DNA of 26,511 nucleotides from an uncultured Clostridia bacterium (GCA_946618395.1 CAMOLD010000006.1:1-26511); one strand, 5' to 3'. Counted from the first letter of the stretch, positions 15,451 through 23,668 are shown. The notes: generated by a model from the sequence alone, not told the origin. Program-made: numbers and translations.

Positions 15451-16401
15451 TCAGTCTTTCTTTTTGTAACTGCGGCGGAGCGCGGCTTCAAAGGCGTCGT
15501 TTGCGTCAAAGGTCTTAAAGTCGGCTTTGGAAGATTCTCCGGCTGTTTTTTCTTTTTCGGCGCGTTCGGTTTCCAACGCTTTTTCAATTTCTTCCAGGGT
15601 GTTCAGCCCGTTTGCGTGCCAGCGTTCCAGAATGGCGTTGGTGTATTGCATGGAAGGCTCGTGAATGGAGTCCACGGTAATTTCATAGGCGCGGCGGATG
15701 ATGTCTTCGCCGTAGCCGAAGGATGCCCATGCGGCAATCAATTTTTGCTCTTTGGTGGTCAGCGAGCGGCTTTTCAGACCAAACACTGCGCGCACCTTTC
15801 CTTCCAGCGTGTGTTGCGCCTCCATCTGTTGCACCTGCTCTTCCAGTGCTTCGGCGGTGGTAATGCCGCGGTCAACCAGCGAGATGGCATAGCGCTCAAT
15901 GGTGCGCAAGCCCTTCTTTTCCATCCGCATACAATGCGCCAACAGCAAAAGGATGTAGTCCTCGTCCAGTTCCAGATAATCCACCATGCCCAGAAGGATG
16001 TTGATTTCGTAGGTGTTGAACATTTTGCCAACGATTTGTTGCGCCTCTTCAATCATGGCGCGCAGGGATTGGCGGCGTTCCAGCATCGCGTTCAGCTCGG
16101 AGAGCGAGTAGGTGGGGATCTCGTCGGCGCGGGGCAGTTTTTTGGGTTGCGCGGTTTCCGGCGCCGCTTTTGCGGCGGGCAGGGCAAGGTCGGTTTTCAA
16201 AACGCCTGCCGCCTGCCAAAAGGCAAGAACCTCCTTGATTTCCGATTGCTTGCGGTCTGTTGCCGCGGCAAGGTCGGAAAGCCCGGTTGTCCCGGAGGCG
16301 AGCAAAAAGAGCACGCGGAGTTGCAGGGGAGAGGCGTTAATGCCGGCAACCTCTGCGGGAAGCGTCAGCACGCGCCCCCCGAAATTCCATTGAATTGTCA
16401 T
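15451..16401 (-). CDS. dnaD: DnaD-domain replication initiation protein
   Basis: 316 aa. An N-terminal winged-helix-like region (about 15-75) and a Pro/Ala linker precede two DnaB_2/DnaD-type helical domains (about 95-175 and 195-265). The second carries the family's DNA-binding signature Y-x3-I-x3-W as YTNAILERW (about residues 243-251). A charged, probably disordered tail follows. DnaD-type proteins help melt or remodel the origin and recruit the helicase loader. The frame opens at a TTG at 16410, but that leaves only 3 bases after GGAG. The ATG at 16401 gives a spacing of 12 and is preferred, though neither is ideal. It sits 18 bases behind rex and 18 bases before dnaI. Confidence 0.9.
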   Translation of the reverse strand: MTIQWNFGGRVLTLPAEVAGINASPLQLRVLFLLASGTTGLSDLAAATDRKQSEIKEVLAFWQAAGVLKTDLALPAAKAAPETAQPKKLPRADEIPTYSLSELNAMLERRQSLRAMIEEAQQIVGKMFNTYEINILLGMVDYLELDEDYILLLLAHCMRMEKKGLRTIERYAISLVDRGITTAEALEEQVQQMEAQHTLEGKVRAVFGLKSRSLTTKEQKLIAAWASFGYGEDIIRRAYEITVDSIHEPSMQYTNAILERWHANGLNTLEEIEKALETERAEKEKTAGESSKADFKTFDANDAFEAALRRSYKKKD

Positions 16402-16419
16402 ATTGTTCAAAAACTCCGT

Positions 16420-17112
16420 TCAATGTTCTTCTTTGTCTGCCGTTTTGCCGTGGCAAAGGCGGTAGTTCAAACTCATCAGCGAGTCGCCCAGGTGGATTTC
16501 TTCCACAACGATTTCCGGGTCGTCGTAATGCAGTTCCTTGCCGGTAAAGTTCCAAAAGCCCTTGATGCCGGCGGCAATCAACCGTTCGGCAACCGCTTCG
16601 GCCTGGTCTTTCGGGAGCGTCAGGACCGCCATGCTGACCGCGTTTTGCTTGCAAAAAGTTTCCAGGTCGCTCATATCCCGCACGACCACACCGCCAAACT
16701 CATGCCCGATCAGTGCCGGGTTGATGTCAAACAGCGAAAGAATATCCACGCCGCGCTTTGCAAACATGGAGGAGCGCACCAGCGCGCGCCCGAGGTCGCC
16801 GGCACCAATGACAATTGCGGTAATTCCGGCGCCAACGCCCAAAAGCTCGCAAATTTTGGCGTAAAGATAGCTTACGTTATAGCCGTAGCCCTGCTGACCG
16901 AAGCCGCCAAAGCAGTTCAGGTCTTGGCGGATCTGCGAGGCGGTAATGTGCATCATGGAGGCAAGCTCCCCGGAGCTGACGCGCATTTTTCCGTTGCGCA
17001 TCAGAATCCGCAAATAGCGGAAATAGCGCGGCAGACGGCGGATGACCGCGTCCGAAACGTAGGGCATTTCCTCTTCGGTTTGGGGGAATTGACGTTGTTC
17101 GTTGATTGACAT
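16420..17112 (-). CDS. rex: Redox-sensing transcriptional repressor Rex
   Basis: 230 aa. An N-terminal winged helix (about 18-75) holds RRLPRYFRYLR, ISSGELA-like VSSGELAS and the family signature SQIRQDLNCFGGFGQQGYGY. The following Rossmann domain has the dinucleotide loop G-A-G-D-L-G (103-108). Rex senses the NADH/NAD+ ratio and represses fermentation and respiration genes when NADH is low. The frame is open to 17190, but the ATG at 17112 has AGAGAGGA at the right distance and matches the family N-terminus. A 118-base gap precedes it, in which I could not find a convincing Rex operator or promoter. Confidence 0.96.
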   Translation of the reverse strand: MSINEQRQFPQTEEEMPYVSDAVIRRLPRYFRYLRILMRNGKMRVSSGELASMMHITASQIRQDLNCFGGFGQQGYGYNVSYLYAKICELLGVGAGITAIVIGAGDLGRALVRSSMFAKRGVDILSLFDINPALIGHEFGGVVVRDMSDLETFCKQNAVSMAVLTLPKDQAEAVAERLIAAGIKGFWNFTGKELHYDDPEIVVEEIHLGDSLMSLNYRLCHGKTADKEEH

Positions 17113-17230
17113 TTTGAAAATCCTCTCTTTCAGCTCCGTGCGAAAAGCGGCGGAAGCAGTTGATTGGCGCGGATTGTTTATACTCCGCAATTTTCACAGG
17201 GGATGGTAGAAGCATCAGCTTTTTCAGCCG

Positions 17231-18271
17231 TTATGCGTTGCTTTTTCCAATCACGCCTTCGGGATAGTCGAGCGCCGAGGCGTTCAGCGCGGTGTTGGCA
17301 AAACAGCCGGCGCGAAAGCCAAAATATCCGGCGGCGGCGACCATGGCGCCGTTGTCGCCGCAAAGGGCAACCGAGGGCATGGCAAGGCGGACGGATCTTT
17401 TTTTGCAAAGCGTTTCCAGCGCGGCGCGCAGGTGCGAATTGGCGGCAACACCGCCGGCGAGCACCAGCGTTTTCAGCCCGGTCTGTTTGATTGCAAGATC
17501 GGTCTTTTTGACAACGGCATCCACAATTTTTGCCGTATAGGAAGCGGCAAGATCGGCGCGGTTGACCGCAAGCCCTTTTTGCGCGGCACCGTTGAGGTAG
17601 TTGAGCGCGGCGGTTTTGATGCCGCTGAACGAGAGCGCAATCTCGTCGCCGCCCAGCGCCGGGGAGGGAAGCATGACCGCTTTCGGGTCGCCCTCGTAAG
17701 CCAGCTTGTCCAGCGCGGCGCCGCCGGGATAGGGCAGCCCGATCACGCGCCCGATTTTATCAAACGCTTCGCCCGCGGCGTCGTCCCGCGTGCCGCCGAT
17801 CTCGCGGTATTCCATGCGTTCGTTCACGGCGTAAAAACAGGTGTGTCCGCCGGACACCACCAGGGCAAGGAAGGGCGGTTTGAGGTCGGGATGCGTCAAA
17901 AATGCGGCGCAGATGTGCGCGTGGATATGGTTGACCGAAACGAGCGGAATATTGTTGGCAAAGGCGAGCGATTTTGCAAAGTTGACGCCAACCAGCAAAG
18001 CACCAATCAAGCCGGGATGCGAGGTCACGGCAACCGCGTCAAGGTCGGAAAGCGCAATGCCCGCGCCGGCAAGCGCCTCTTCGGTCACTTTGGTCACTGC
18101 CTCCACGTGGGCGCGGCTGGCAATTTCGGGGACTACGCCACCGTAAAGCCGATGGGTTTCAATTTGTGAGGCGACAATGTTGGAGCGAACGGTCAGAACG
18201 CCGTTTTGCTCCTCCACCACAGCGGCGGAAGTTTCGTCGCAGGAGGATTCCATTCCAAGGAGCAAAGCCAT
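17231..18271 (-). CDS. tsaD: tRNA N6-threonylcarbamoyladenosine transferase TsaD
   Basis: 346 aa, normal length. TsaD with TsaB/TsaE transfers the threonylcarbamoyl group to A37 of ANN-decoding tRNAs. Visible family blocks are MESSCDETSAAVV at the N-terminus, GGVVPEIASRAH, SHPGLIGALLVG, the metal motif NHIHAHI (H115 and H119), and VSGGHTCF. The end has the VLAGGVAANSHLR and CGDNGAMVAAAG signatures. Start ATG at 18271 has AAAGGAG 12 bases upstream. It follows rimI by 31 bases, the common tsaD-rimI neighbourhood, but tsaB and tsaE are not in the window. Confidence 0.97.
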   Translation of the reverse strand: MALLLGMESSCDETSAAVVEEQNGVLTVRSNIVASQIETHRLYGGVVPEIASRAHVEAVTKVTEEALAGAGIALSDLDAVAVTSHPGLIGALLVGVNFAKSLAFANNIPLVSVNHIHAHICAAFLTHPDLKPPFLALVVSGGHTCFYAVNERMEYREIGGTRDDAAGEAFDKIGRVIGLPYPGGAALDKLAYEGDPKAVMLPSPALGGDEIALSFSGIKTAALNYLNGAAQKGLAVNRADLAASYTAKIVDAVVKKTDLAIKQTGLKTLVLAGGVAANSHLRAALETLCKKRSVRLAMPSVALCGDNGAMVAAAGYFGFRAGCFANTALNASALDYPEGVIGKSNA

Positions 18272-18302
18272 GGTTTTGTTGAACTCCTTTTGTGTAAAAA
18301 AA

Positions 18303-18752
18303 TCAAATGTCAGGGGAGAGTTTTTTCACCATCACCAAAGCGTCCTCCGCCGGGTAACGGTAAAAATGTTTGCGCAGACCGGCCTTCAAAAAGCCGAACG
18401 ATTCGTAAAGCCCGATGGCGGGCGCATTGGAAACGCGGACTTCCAGGGAGAGCGATTCCAGCCCGCGCGCCTGCGCTTCGGCAATCAGCCGCGCAACCAG
18501 CCCTTTTGCAATGCCGCGCCTTCTGGCTTGCGGCAGAACGGCAAGGTTGAGGATTTGCCCCTCTCCCGGGGCAAGGAGCATGCCGATATAGCCCAGCACC
18601 GCCGTTCCTTCCACTGCGGCAAAGGCAACGGCGCGATCCTCCAAAAAGAGTTCCAGCGCGCCCTCGCTCCATGGTTCGGGAAAGCAGACCGCTTCCAGCG
18701 CGGCAATTTCGGGCAGATGCCCGCGGCAGACTTGTAACATTTCAACGCTCAT
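18303..18752 (-). CDS. rimI: RimI-type GNAT N-acetyltransferase
   Basis: 149 aa GNAT fold. The acetyl-CoA motif reads LAVLPQARRRGIAKGL (Q/R-x-x-G-x-A), followed by SLEVRVSNAPAIGLYESFGF and a Tyr near the FYRYP end, as in RimI. RimI acetylates the N-terminal Ala of ribosomal protein S18 in E. coli; in Firmicutes the substrate range is less settled. Its ATG overlaps the stop of the upstream phosphatase gene in an ATGA arrangement, and no clear ribosome binding site is seen, so translation is probably coupled. The location next to tsaD strongly supports the call. Confidence 0.92.
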   Translation of the reverse strand: MSVEMLQVCRGHLPEIAALEAVCFPEPWSEGALELFLEDRAVAFAAVEGTAVLGYIGMLLAPGEGQILNLAVLPQARRRGIAKGLVARLIAEAQARGLESLSLEVRVSNAPAIGLYESFGFLKAGLRKHFYRYPAEDALVMVKKLSPDI

Positions 18753-19294
18753 TTTTCAGAGGAGAAGAGCAGCGTTTTCACGCCCTCGGTAATTTCGGCA
18801 AGGCAGGCTTTGTAAACCGAAAGGTCCTGCCCCCAGGGGTCGGAGATCTCTTTCGGCATTCCGGTAATCTTGCCGGCAAATTGCGGATACTGCATCAAAA
18901 GCCCCATCACATGGCTGCCCGAAAGCCCGACCATCAGATCGCACGCTTCGGCAACTTCGGGGGTCAGCATGTGGGCGGTATGCGCGCGGTAGTCGTGCTC
19001 CGGCACCGGGGCAACATTTGCCTCTTCCAGCGCCGCAACGGCGTTTTTTGCAATCGGTTCGCCCTCGCAGGCGGCAAGACCGGCGCTGATGGCTTCCACC
19101 GAGGGGGATAGGCAATCCCTTACCGCCTCGGGGAAATTTTCGCGCTGTTTTGCGGCAAGCGCGTTGGCAACCGCCGCCGCCATGGGGGAGCGGCAGGTGT
19201 TCCCGGTGCAAACAAAGCAAACGCGCAAGGGGCGCGCCTCATTTTGCGCTGTTGCAAGCCCGGCAAGAGGTTTTTGTTCGGTCAGAGTAGGCAT
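18749..19294 (-). CDS. Low-molecular-weight protein phosphatase, YwlE-like (possible arginine phosphatase)
   Basis: 181 aa. The P-loop is C29-T-G-N-T-C-R35-S followed by PMAAA, and the general-acid block is DPWGQD (Asp about 152). Thr at the fifth loop position (T33) matches T11 of B. subtilis YwlE, the residue known to favour phospho-arginine, whereas tyrosine phosphatases usually have Ile or Leu there. An arginine phosphatase opposing a McsB-type kinase is therefore plausible but not shown; no mcsB or ctsR is in the window. The frame extends to 19357, but the ATG at 19294, four bases after the deaminase stop, is preferred. This leaves a 20-residue N-terminal extension before the core. Confidence 0.88.
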   Translation of the reverse strand: MPTLTEQKPLAGLATAQNEARPLRVCFVCTGNTCRSPMAAAVANALAAKQRENFPEAVRDCLSPSVEAISAGLAACEGEPIAKNAVAALEEANVAPVPEHDYRAHTAHMLTPEVAEACDLMVGLSGSHVMGLLMQYPQFAGKITGMPKEISDPWGQDLSVYKACLAEITEGVKTLLFSSEK

Positions 19295-19298
19295 TTTC

Positions 19299-19787
19299 TC
19301 AATAACCGAATTCGCCCGAGAGCGAGTCGTCGTTGGCAATCCAATCCTGCACGTCAATTTCGCGGTAGGCGTCCTTGGTGTCGCGCACGATTACCTTTTC
19401 AATGCCGGCGTTAATGACCTGGCGCTTGCACATCATGCAGGAGCATGTCCCCGGCGAAAGTTCGCCGGTGCGCGCGTCAATGCATGCCATGTAGAGGGTG
19501 GAGCCCAGCATCTGGTCGCGCGGAGCGGCAATGATGGCGTTTGCCTCGGCGTGAATCGAGCGGCAAAGCTCATAGCGCTCACCACGGGGAATATTGAGCT
19601 TATCGCGCATGCAAATCCCCAGCTCGTTGCAGTTTTTTCTGCCGCGGGGCGCCCCGTTGTAGCCGGTGGAAATAATGCTGTCGTTTTTCACGATGATTGC
19701 CCCGAACATCCGGCGCAGGCAGGTGGACCGCTCGGCAACCGTTTGGGCAATGTCAAGGTAATAGTTGATTTTGGAAACGCGCTCCAT
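19299..19787 (-). CDS. comEB: Deoxycytidylate (dCMP) deaminase
   Basis: 162 aa zinc deaminase converts dCMP to dUMP for thymidylate synthesis. Visible motifs are TGYNGAPRG, the catalytic HAEANAI (H79, E81) and the zinc Cys pair C117-M-M-C120 followed by the family's INAGIEKV. A Pro usually precedes the first zinc Cys; here it is Ser. Start ATG at 19787 has CGGAGGA at ideal spacing. It is the first gene of the operon with the phosphatase, rimI and tsaD and has a good promoter. A role in competence, which the B. subtilis name might suggest, is not implied. Confidence 0.95.
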   Translation of the reverse strand: MERVSKINYYLDIAQTVAERSTCLRRMFGAIIVKNDSIISTGYNGAPRGRKNCNELGICMRDKLNIPRGERYELCRSIHAEANAIIAAPRDQMLGSTLYMACIDARTGELSPGTCSCMMCKRQVINAGIEKVIVRDTKDAYREIDVQDWIANDDSLSGEFGY

Positions 19788-19813
19788 GGTTGATTCCTCC
19801 GTCTTTTGAAGAA

Positions 19814-19838
19814 TTTTTCCCGCAAAAAACGGGAAAAA
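19814..19838 (-). other. Hairpin in the comEB leader
   Basis: Perfect 9-bp inverted repeat TTTTTCCCG/CGGGAAAAA with a 7-base loop, between the promoter and the comEB ribosome binding site. It has too few T's downstream on the minus strand to be a clear terminator; it may stabilise the 5' end of the transcript. Confidence 0.5.
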
Positions 19839-19865
19839 CGGTATAGTTTACCATTCTACTTTCCT

Positions 19866-19894
19866 ATTATATACTTCTTTTTCTCCAATTTCAA
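19866..19894 (-). promoter_or_regulatory. Sigma-A promoter of the comEB-ywlE-rimI-tsaD operon
   Basis: Minus strand TTGAAA (19894-19889), 17-base spacer, TATAAT (19871-19866), about 80 bases before the comEB start. Confidence 0.85.
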
Positions 19895-19938
19895 GTCTTT
19901 TTTTCGCATTGGCGCCTTTTTCCTGCATTTTTTGATGC

Positions 19939-19982
19939 AAAAAAAGGAACGGACTTTCCCAAAAGGTTGAAAAGTCCGTTCC
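19939..19982 (-). terminator. Terminator of the topoisomerase B gene
   Basis: 12-bp perfect stem GGAACGGACTTT/AAAGTCCGTTCC (19946-19957 with 19971-19982), 13-base loop, then seven Ts on the minus strand. It lies 17 bases behind the gene. Confidence 0.93.
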
Positions 19983-19999
19983 TGCGGGAAGAAAACCGG

Positions 20000-22012
20000 T
20001 CAGACGTCAATGTCTTTCATGTATTTCTTTCCGTTTTCGGTAATAAAGGCTTTGCGCGCCGGCAAATCGTCGCCCAAAAGGGTTTCAAAAATCAGGGCGG
20101 TCTGTTCGGCATCGGTGGGGGAGACCGAAATCAGGCGGCGCGTTTCGGGGTTCATCGTGGTCTGCCACATCATTTCCGGCTCATTTTCGCCCAACCCTTT
20201 GGAGCGTTGCAGTTTGTATTTCTTGTTGCCGATTTTTTTCAGAATGTCGGCTTTTTCAAACTCGTCGTAGGCAAACAGCGTCTCGTCGCCAACGGTGATT
20301 TCAAACAGCGGGGATTCGGCAATAAAGACCTTGTGCTCTTTGAGCAGGGTGGGGAGCAAACGGTAGAACAGCGTGAGCAGCAGGGTGCGAATCTGGAACC
20401 CGTCCTCGTCGGCGTCGGTGCAAATGATGATTTTGGACCAGCGCAGATTTTCAAGATGGAAGGTGTTTTTGTCATCCTTTTTGCGGTGGCGACCGTCCAT
20501 TTCCACGCCACAGCCGATCACCTTCAAAAGATCAACAATGATCTCGCTTTTGAAAATCTTGTCGTAATCGCTTTTCAGGCAGTTCAGGGTTTTGCCGCGC
20601 ACCGGAATAATGGCTTGAAATTCGGCGTCTCTGCCCAGTTTGCAGGAGGTGAGCGCCGAGTCGCCTTCCACAATGTAAAGCTCTGCGCGCGCCGGGTCCT
20701 TGGAGCGGCAGTTGACAAATTTTTCCACGCGGCTGGCAGGGTCGGCGGGCTTGCTGTTTTCCAGGAGCTTGCCAACATCGGTGCGCGTTTTTTCGGCGGC
20801 AATGCGCACGCGCATATTGATCAATACCTGGTTGGCAATCTGGTCGGCGGCAAGCGGATTTTCAATGGCAAAAATTTCAAACTGCTGGCGAATAAACTGG
20901 TTCAGCGCGTCGGCAATGAACACGTTGTTAATCGCCTTTTTGGTTTGGTTTTCGTAGGAAGTCTGTGTGGAAAAGCTGTTGATGACCAGCACCATGCAGT
21001 CCTGAATATCCTGGAAGGTGATTTTAACGTCGGTCTTCTTGTAAAGGTCTTTGGCTTTGCAGTATTTGTCCAGGGCGTAGGTAAATGCCGAGCGCGCCGC
21101 TTTGTCGGGGGAGCCGCCGTATTCCAGGTAGCTGGAATTGTGGTAGTATTCAATGAACTGAATGGTTTTGGAAAAGCAAAATGTCACGTCGGCTTTGAAC
21201 TTGTATTCGGGCTTGTCCTCGCGGTCGCGCCCCTGCGTTTCCAGGTGCCAGGAAACCGGCATGGTAAACGCCGCGTCGCCAACGCGCTCGGCAAGGTAGT
21301 CGGCAATGCCGTTGGGGTAAACGAAATCTTTGGTATCAAACCCGCGGTCTTCCTTTTCCACACGCAACCGGAAGCAAATGCCGGCGTTGACCACCGACTG
21401 GCGCTTGATGGTATCCTCAAAATATTCAACGGGAATGTTGATGTCGGTAAAAACCTCAATGTCCGGCTTCCAGCGGACGATGGTGCCGGTTTTCTTCTCT
21501 TTCTTTTCCAGCGGGCGCTCCATCAGCTCGCTGACGGGGTTGCCTTTGCGGAAGTGGATCGAGCGCTCCACACCGCCCGAATAGGAGAACACGTCCATAT
21601 ATTCGGAGGCATACTGCGTGGCGCAGGCACCAAGACCGTTTAACCCGAGCGCATACTGGTAGGAGGCGTCGTCGCTGTTGTTGGCGTATTTGCCGCCGGC
21701 GTAAAGCTCGCAGTAAACCAAAAACCAGTTCCAGTTCTGCTCTTTTTCGTTCCAGCCAAGCGGAACGCCGCGGCCAAAGTCCTCTACCTCAATACTCTTG
21801 TCGCGGAACACGGTGACCTGAATCAGGTTGCCGTGACCTTCGCGCGCCTCGTCCACCGCGTTGGAAAGAATTTCAAAAAACGAGTGTTCGCAGCCCTCCA
21901 GCCCGTCCGAGCCGAAAATGACCGCCGGGCGTTTGCGCACGCGGTCGGCGCCTTTGAGCGAGGAAATGCTGTTGTCGTTATACTGTTGTTTTTTGCTTTG
22001 TTGAGCTGCCAT
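20000..22012 (-). CDS. Divergent type IIA DNA topoisomerase B subunit (GyrB/ParE-like)
   Basis: 670 aa. GHKL ATPase domain with E47-x3-N51 (FEILSNAVDEA), DFGRGVP in place of the usual DNGRGIP, GLNGLGACA lid and a QTK loop (356-358). The Toprim domain has EGDSA (449-453) and DADED (533-537), then RSKGLGENEPEMMWQTTMNPETR. All ATP and metal residues look present, but spacing and flanks differ clearly from standard GyrB or ParE: EGDSALTSCK instead of EGDSAGGSAK and FGSDGLEG after the N-terminus. I take it for the second, GyrB-like clade found in Clostridia. No GyrA/ParC partner is adjacent; the gene has its own promoter and terminator. Start ATG at 22012 follows GGAAGGA. Confidence 0.92.
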   Translation of the reverse strand: MAAQQSKKQQYNDNSISSLKGADRVRKRPAVIFGSDGLEGCEHSFFEILSNAVDEAREGHGNLIQVTVFRDKSIEVEDFGRGVPLGWNEKEQNWNWFLVYCELYAGGKYANNSDDASYQYALGLNGLGACATQYASEYMDVFSYSGGVERSIHFRKGNPVSELMERPLEKKEKKTGTIVRWKPDIEVFTDINIPVEYFEDTIKRQSVVNAGICFRLRVEKEDRGFDTKDFVYPNGIADYLAERVGDAAFTMPVSWHLETQGRDREDKPEYKFKADVTFCFSKTIQFIEYYHNSSYLEYGGSPDKAARSAFTYALDKYCKAKDLYKKTDVKITFQDIQDCMVLVINSFSTQTSYENQTKKAINNVFIADALNQFIRQQFEIFAIENPLAADQIANQVLINMRVRIAAEKTRTDVGKLLENSKPADPASRVEKFVNCRSKDPARAELYIVEGDSALTSCKLGRDAEFQAIIPVRGKTLNCLKSDYDKIFKSEIIVDLLKVIGCGVEMDGRHRKKDDKNTFHLENLRWSKIIICTDADEDGFQIRTLLLTLFYRLLPTLLKEHKVFIAESPLFEITVGDETLFAYDEFEKADILKKIGNKKYKLQRSKGLGENEPEMMWQTTMNPETRRLISVSPTDAEQTALIFETLLGDDLPARKAFITENGKKYMKDIDV

Positions 22013-22083
22013 TGTCTTGTTCCTTCCTGATTTTGCAAATCCCGTTTCCGGACTTTTTACGGGAGAGGGCGATTCTGTTTTTC

Positions 22084-22112
22084 ATTATAGCAAAGAAAAC
22101 GCGTTTTGAAAA
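22084..22112 (-). promoter_or_regulatory. Promoter of the topoisomerase B gene
   Basis: Minus strand TATAAT (22089-22084) with TGC directly before it (extended -10). The -35 is weak, TTTTCA (22112-22107) at 17 bases. A 6-bp hairpin TCCCGT/ACGGGA (22040-22064) follows in the leader. Confidence 0.7.
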
Positions 22113-22162
22113 GAGGATTTTTGATTTTTTTCGGACGAATTGATTTTTTTTGGCGGTTTCTC

Positions 22163-22191
22163 TTGCAACCGGGGGGAATTTCGCATATAAT
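22163..22191 (+). promoter_or_regulatory. Promoter of the murD operon
   Basis: Plus strand TTGCAA (22163-22168), 17-base spacer, TATAAT (22186-22191), about 35 bases before the murD start. It is back to back with the topoisomerase promoter. Confidence 0.8.
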
Positions 22192-22225
22192 GGATAAGGA
22201 TACCGACAAAGAGCGAGGAACCGTT

Positions 22226-23632
22226 ATGAAATCCTGTTTGTCCGTTTCCACGCCAACGTCCTGCGCCGTTGTGGGGCTTGGCGTTTCCAATCTTCCGCTG
22301 GTGCGGTTTCTCTCGGCGCACGGGGTGCATCCCACGGTGCGCGATAAAAGAACCGAGGCGGAACTTGTCCCGTTTGCAAAAGAGGTGCGCGCGCTGGGCG
22401 CCGAACTGATTGCCGGCGAGGGCTATTTGCAAAACCTGAACGAGAAAGTTATTTTCCGTTCCCCCGGATTGCGCCCCGACCTGCCGGCGTTTTGCCGGGC
22501 GGTCGAAAACGGCAGCCGCCTGACCTCCGAAATGGAGTATTTTTTGGAGCTTTCCCCGGCGCTGGTGCTGGGCGTGACCGGCAGCGACGGAAAAACCACA
22601 ACCACCACCTTGGCGGGGCTGTTTTTGCAGGAAGAACAAAAGCGCAAAAATACCGGGCGCGTTTATGTGGGCGGCAATATCGGGAAACCGCTGTTGCCGG
22701 AAGTGGAAAATATGACCGCGCGGGATGTTGCCGTGGTGGAGCTTTCCAGCTTTCAGTTGCAGGGGTGCCGGCAGTCGCCCGACCGCGCCGTCATCACCAA
22801 CCTTTCCCCAAATCATTTGAACTGGCATACCGATTTTGCCGAATATGTTGCCGCAAAAACCGAGATTTTCAAGCATGCGCGGTGCAAACTGCTGGTGCTG
22901 AACGCCGACAACCAAGAAACCGCCGCGCTTGCAAAAAGTGCGCCGGTGCCGGTGACGTTGTTTTCGGCTTTTGGCAGACCTGTCGGTGCCGAAAAATGCG
23001 TTTTTGCAAGGGGCGGCATGGTGTTTGCCGATTTTGGCGGCGGAGAAACCCCGGTGTTGCCGGTTGCCGATTTGTTGTTGCCCGGCAGACATAATTTGGA
23101 AAATCTGCTTGCCGCCGTTGCCCTGACCGAGGGGCTTGTCTCGCCCGAAAGCATTGCTGCGGTTGCAAAAACCTTTGCGGGAGTGGAGCACCGCCTGCAA
23201 AAAGTGGCAACGGTGGAGGGCGTGACCTACTATAACAGCTCCATTGATTCCACCCCTACGCGCACCCGTGCAGCGCTCGCGGCGCTTGCCGGACAGGGGA
23301 TTCGCCCCGTTGTCATTTGCGGGGGCTACGACAAACATCTTTCCTATGCTCCGCTTGCCGCGGCGCTGGAACAATACGCCAAATCCGCGGTACTCACCGG
23401 GCAAACCGCGGGCGCCATTGCCGGGGAGATTTGTAAGCGGAATACCAATTTTCCGTTTTGCATTGCGCCCGATTTCAACGCCGCCGTCCTGGCGGCAAAA
23501 ACATTGGCAGAGCCGGGCGACGCCGTGTTGCTTTCCCCCGCTTGTGCCAGCTTTGACGCCTTCCGCAATTTTGCCGAGCGCGGCGAAACGTTTTGCAAAA
23601 TCGTTCTGGGATTTTCAAAGGGAGAATCCTGA
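22226..23632 (+). CDS. murD: UDP-N-acetylmuramoyl-L-alanine--D-glutamate ligase
   Basis: 468 aa Mur ligase adds D-Glu to UDP-MurNAc-L-Ala in the cytoplasm. The N-terminal Rossmann part has VVGLGVSNLPLV. The ATP loop is GVTGSDGKTTT (K123), followed by GGNIGKPLL, ELSSFQL, NLSPNHLNWH (H197) and CGGYDKHLSYAPL. The C-terminal signature is NSSIDSTPTRTRAAL, the form I associate with clostridial MurD rather than the textbook DSKATN. The frame is open upstream, including an ATG at 22190, but that codon overlaps the promoter -10; the ATG at 22226 has GAGGAA in front. No other dcw-cluster gene is next to it, so murD stands alone here. Confidence 0.95.
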   Translation: MKSCLSVSTPTSCAVVGLGVSNLPLVRFLSAHGVHPTVRDKRTEAELVPFAKEVRALGAELIAGEGYLQNLNEKVIFRSPGLRPDLPAFCRAVENGSRLTSEMEYFLELSPALVLGVTGSDGKTTTTTLAGLFLQEEQKRKNTGRVYVGGNIGKPLLPEVENMTARDVAVVELSSFQLQGCRQSPDRAVITNLSPNHLNWHTDFAEYVAAKTEIFKHARCKLLVLNADNQETAALAKSAPVPVTLFSAFGRPVGAEKCVFARGGMVFADFGGGETPVLPVADLLLPGRHNLENLLAAVALTEGLVSPESIAAVAKTFAGVEHRLQKVATVEGVTYYNSSIDSTPTRTRAALAALAGQGIRPVVICGGYDKHLSYAPLAAALEQYAKSAVLTGQTAGAIAGEICKRNTNFPFCIAPDFNAAVLAAKTLAEPGDAVLLSPACASFDAFRNFAERGETFCKIVLGFSKGES

Positions 23633-23668
23633 TTTTGAAAGAAAAAGAAGAAAAAAGAGGTAAAATGC

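Noticed and set aside
17177..17199. Possible rex promoter and Rex operator upstream of rex
   Set aside because: TATAAA is present but no -35 hexamer fits at 16-18 bases, and TTG...TAAACAA matches the Rex consensus only on one half with wrong spacing.
19928..19945. TGCAT/ATGCA mini-hairpin next to the topoisomerase terminator
   Set aside because: Only five pairs with T's in the loop; explained as flanking sequence of the strong terminator.
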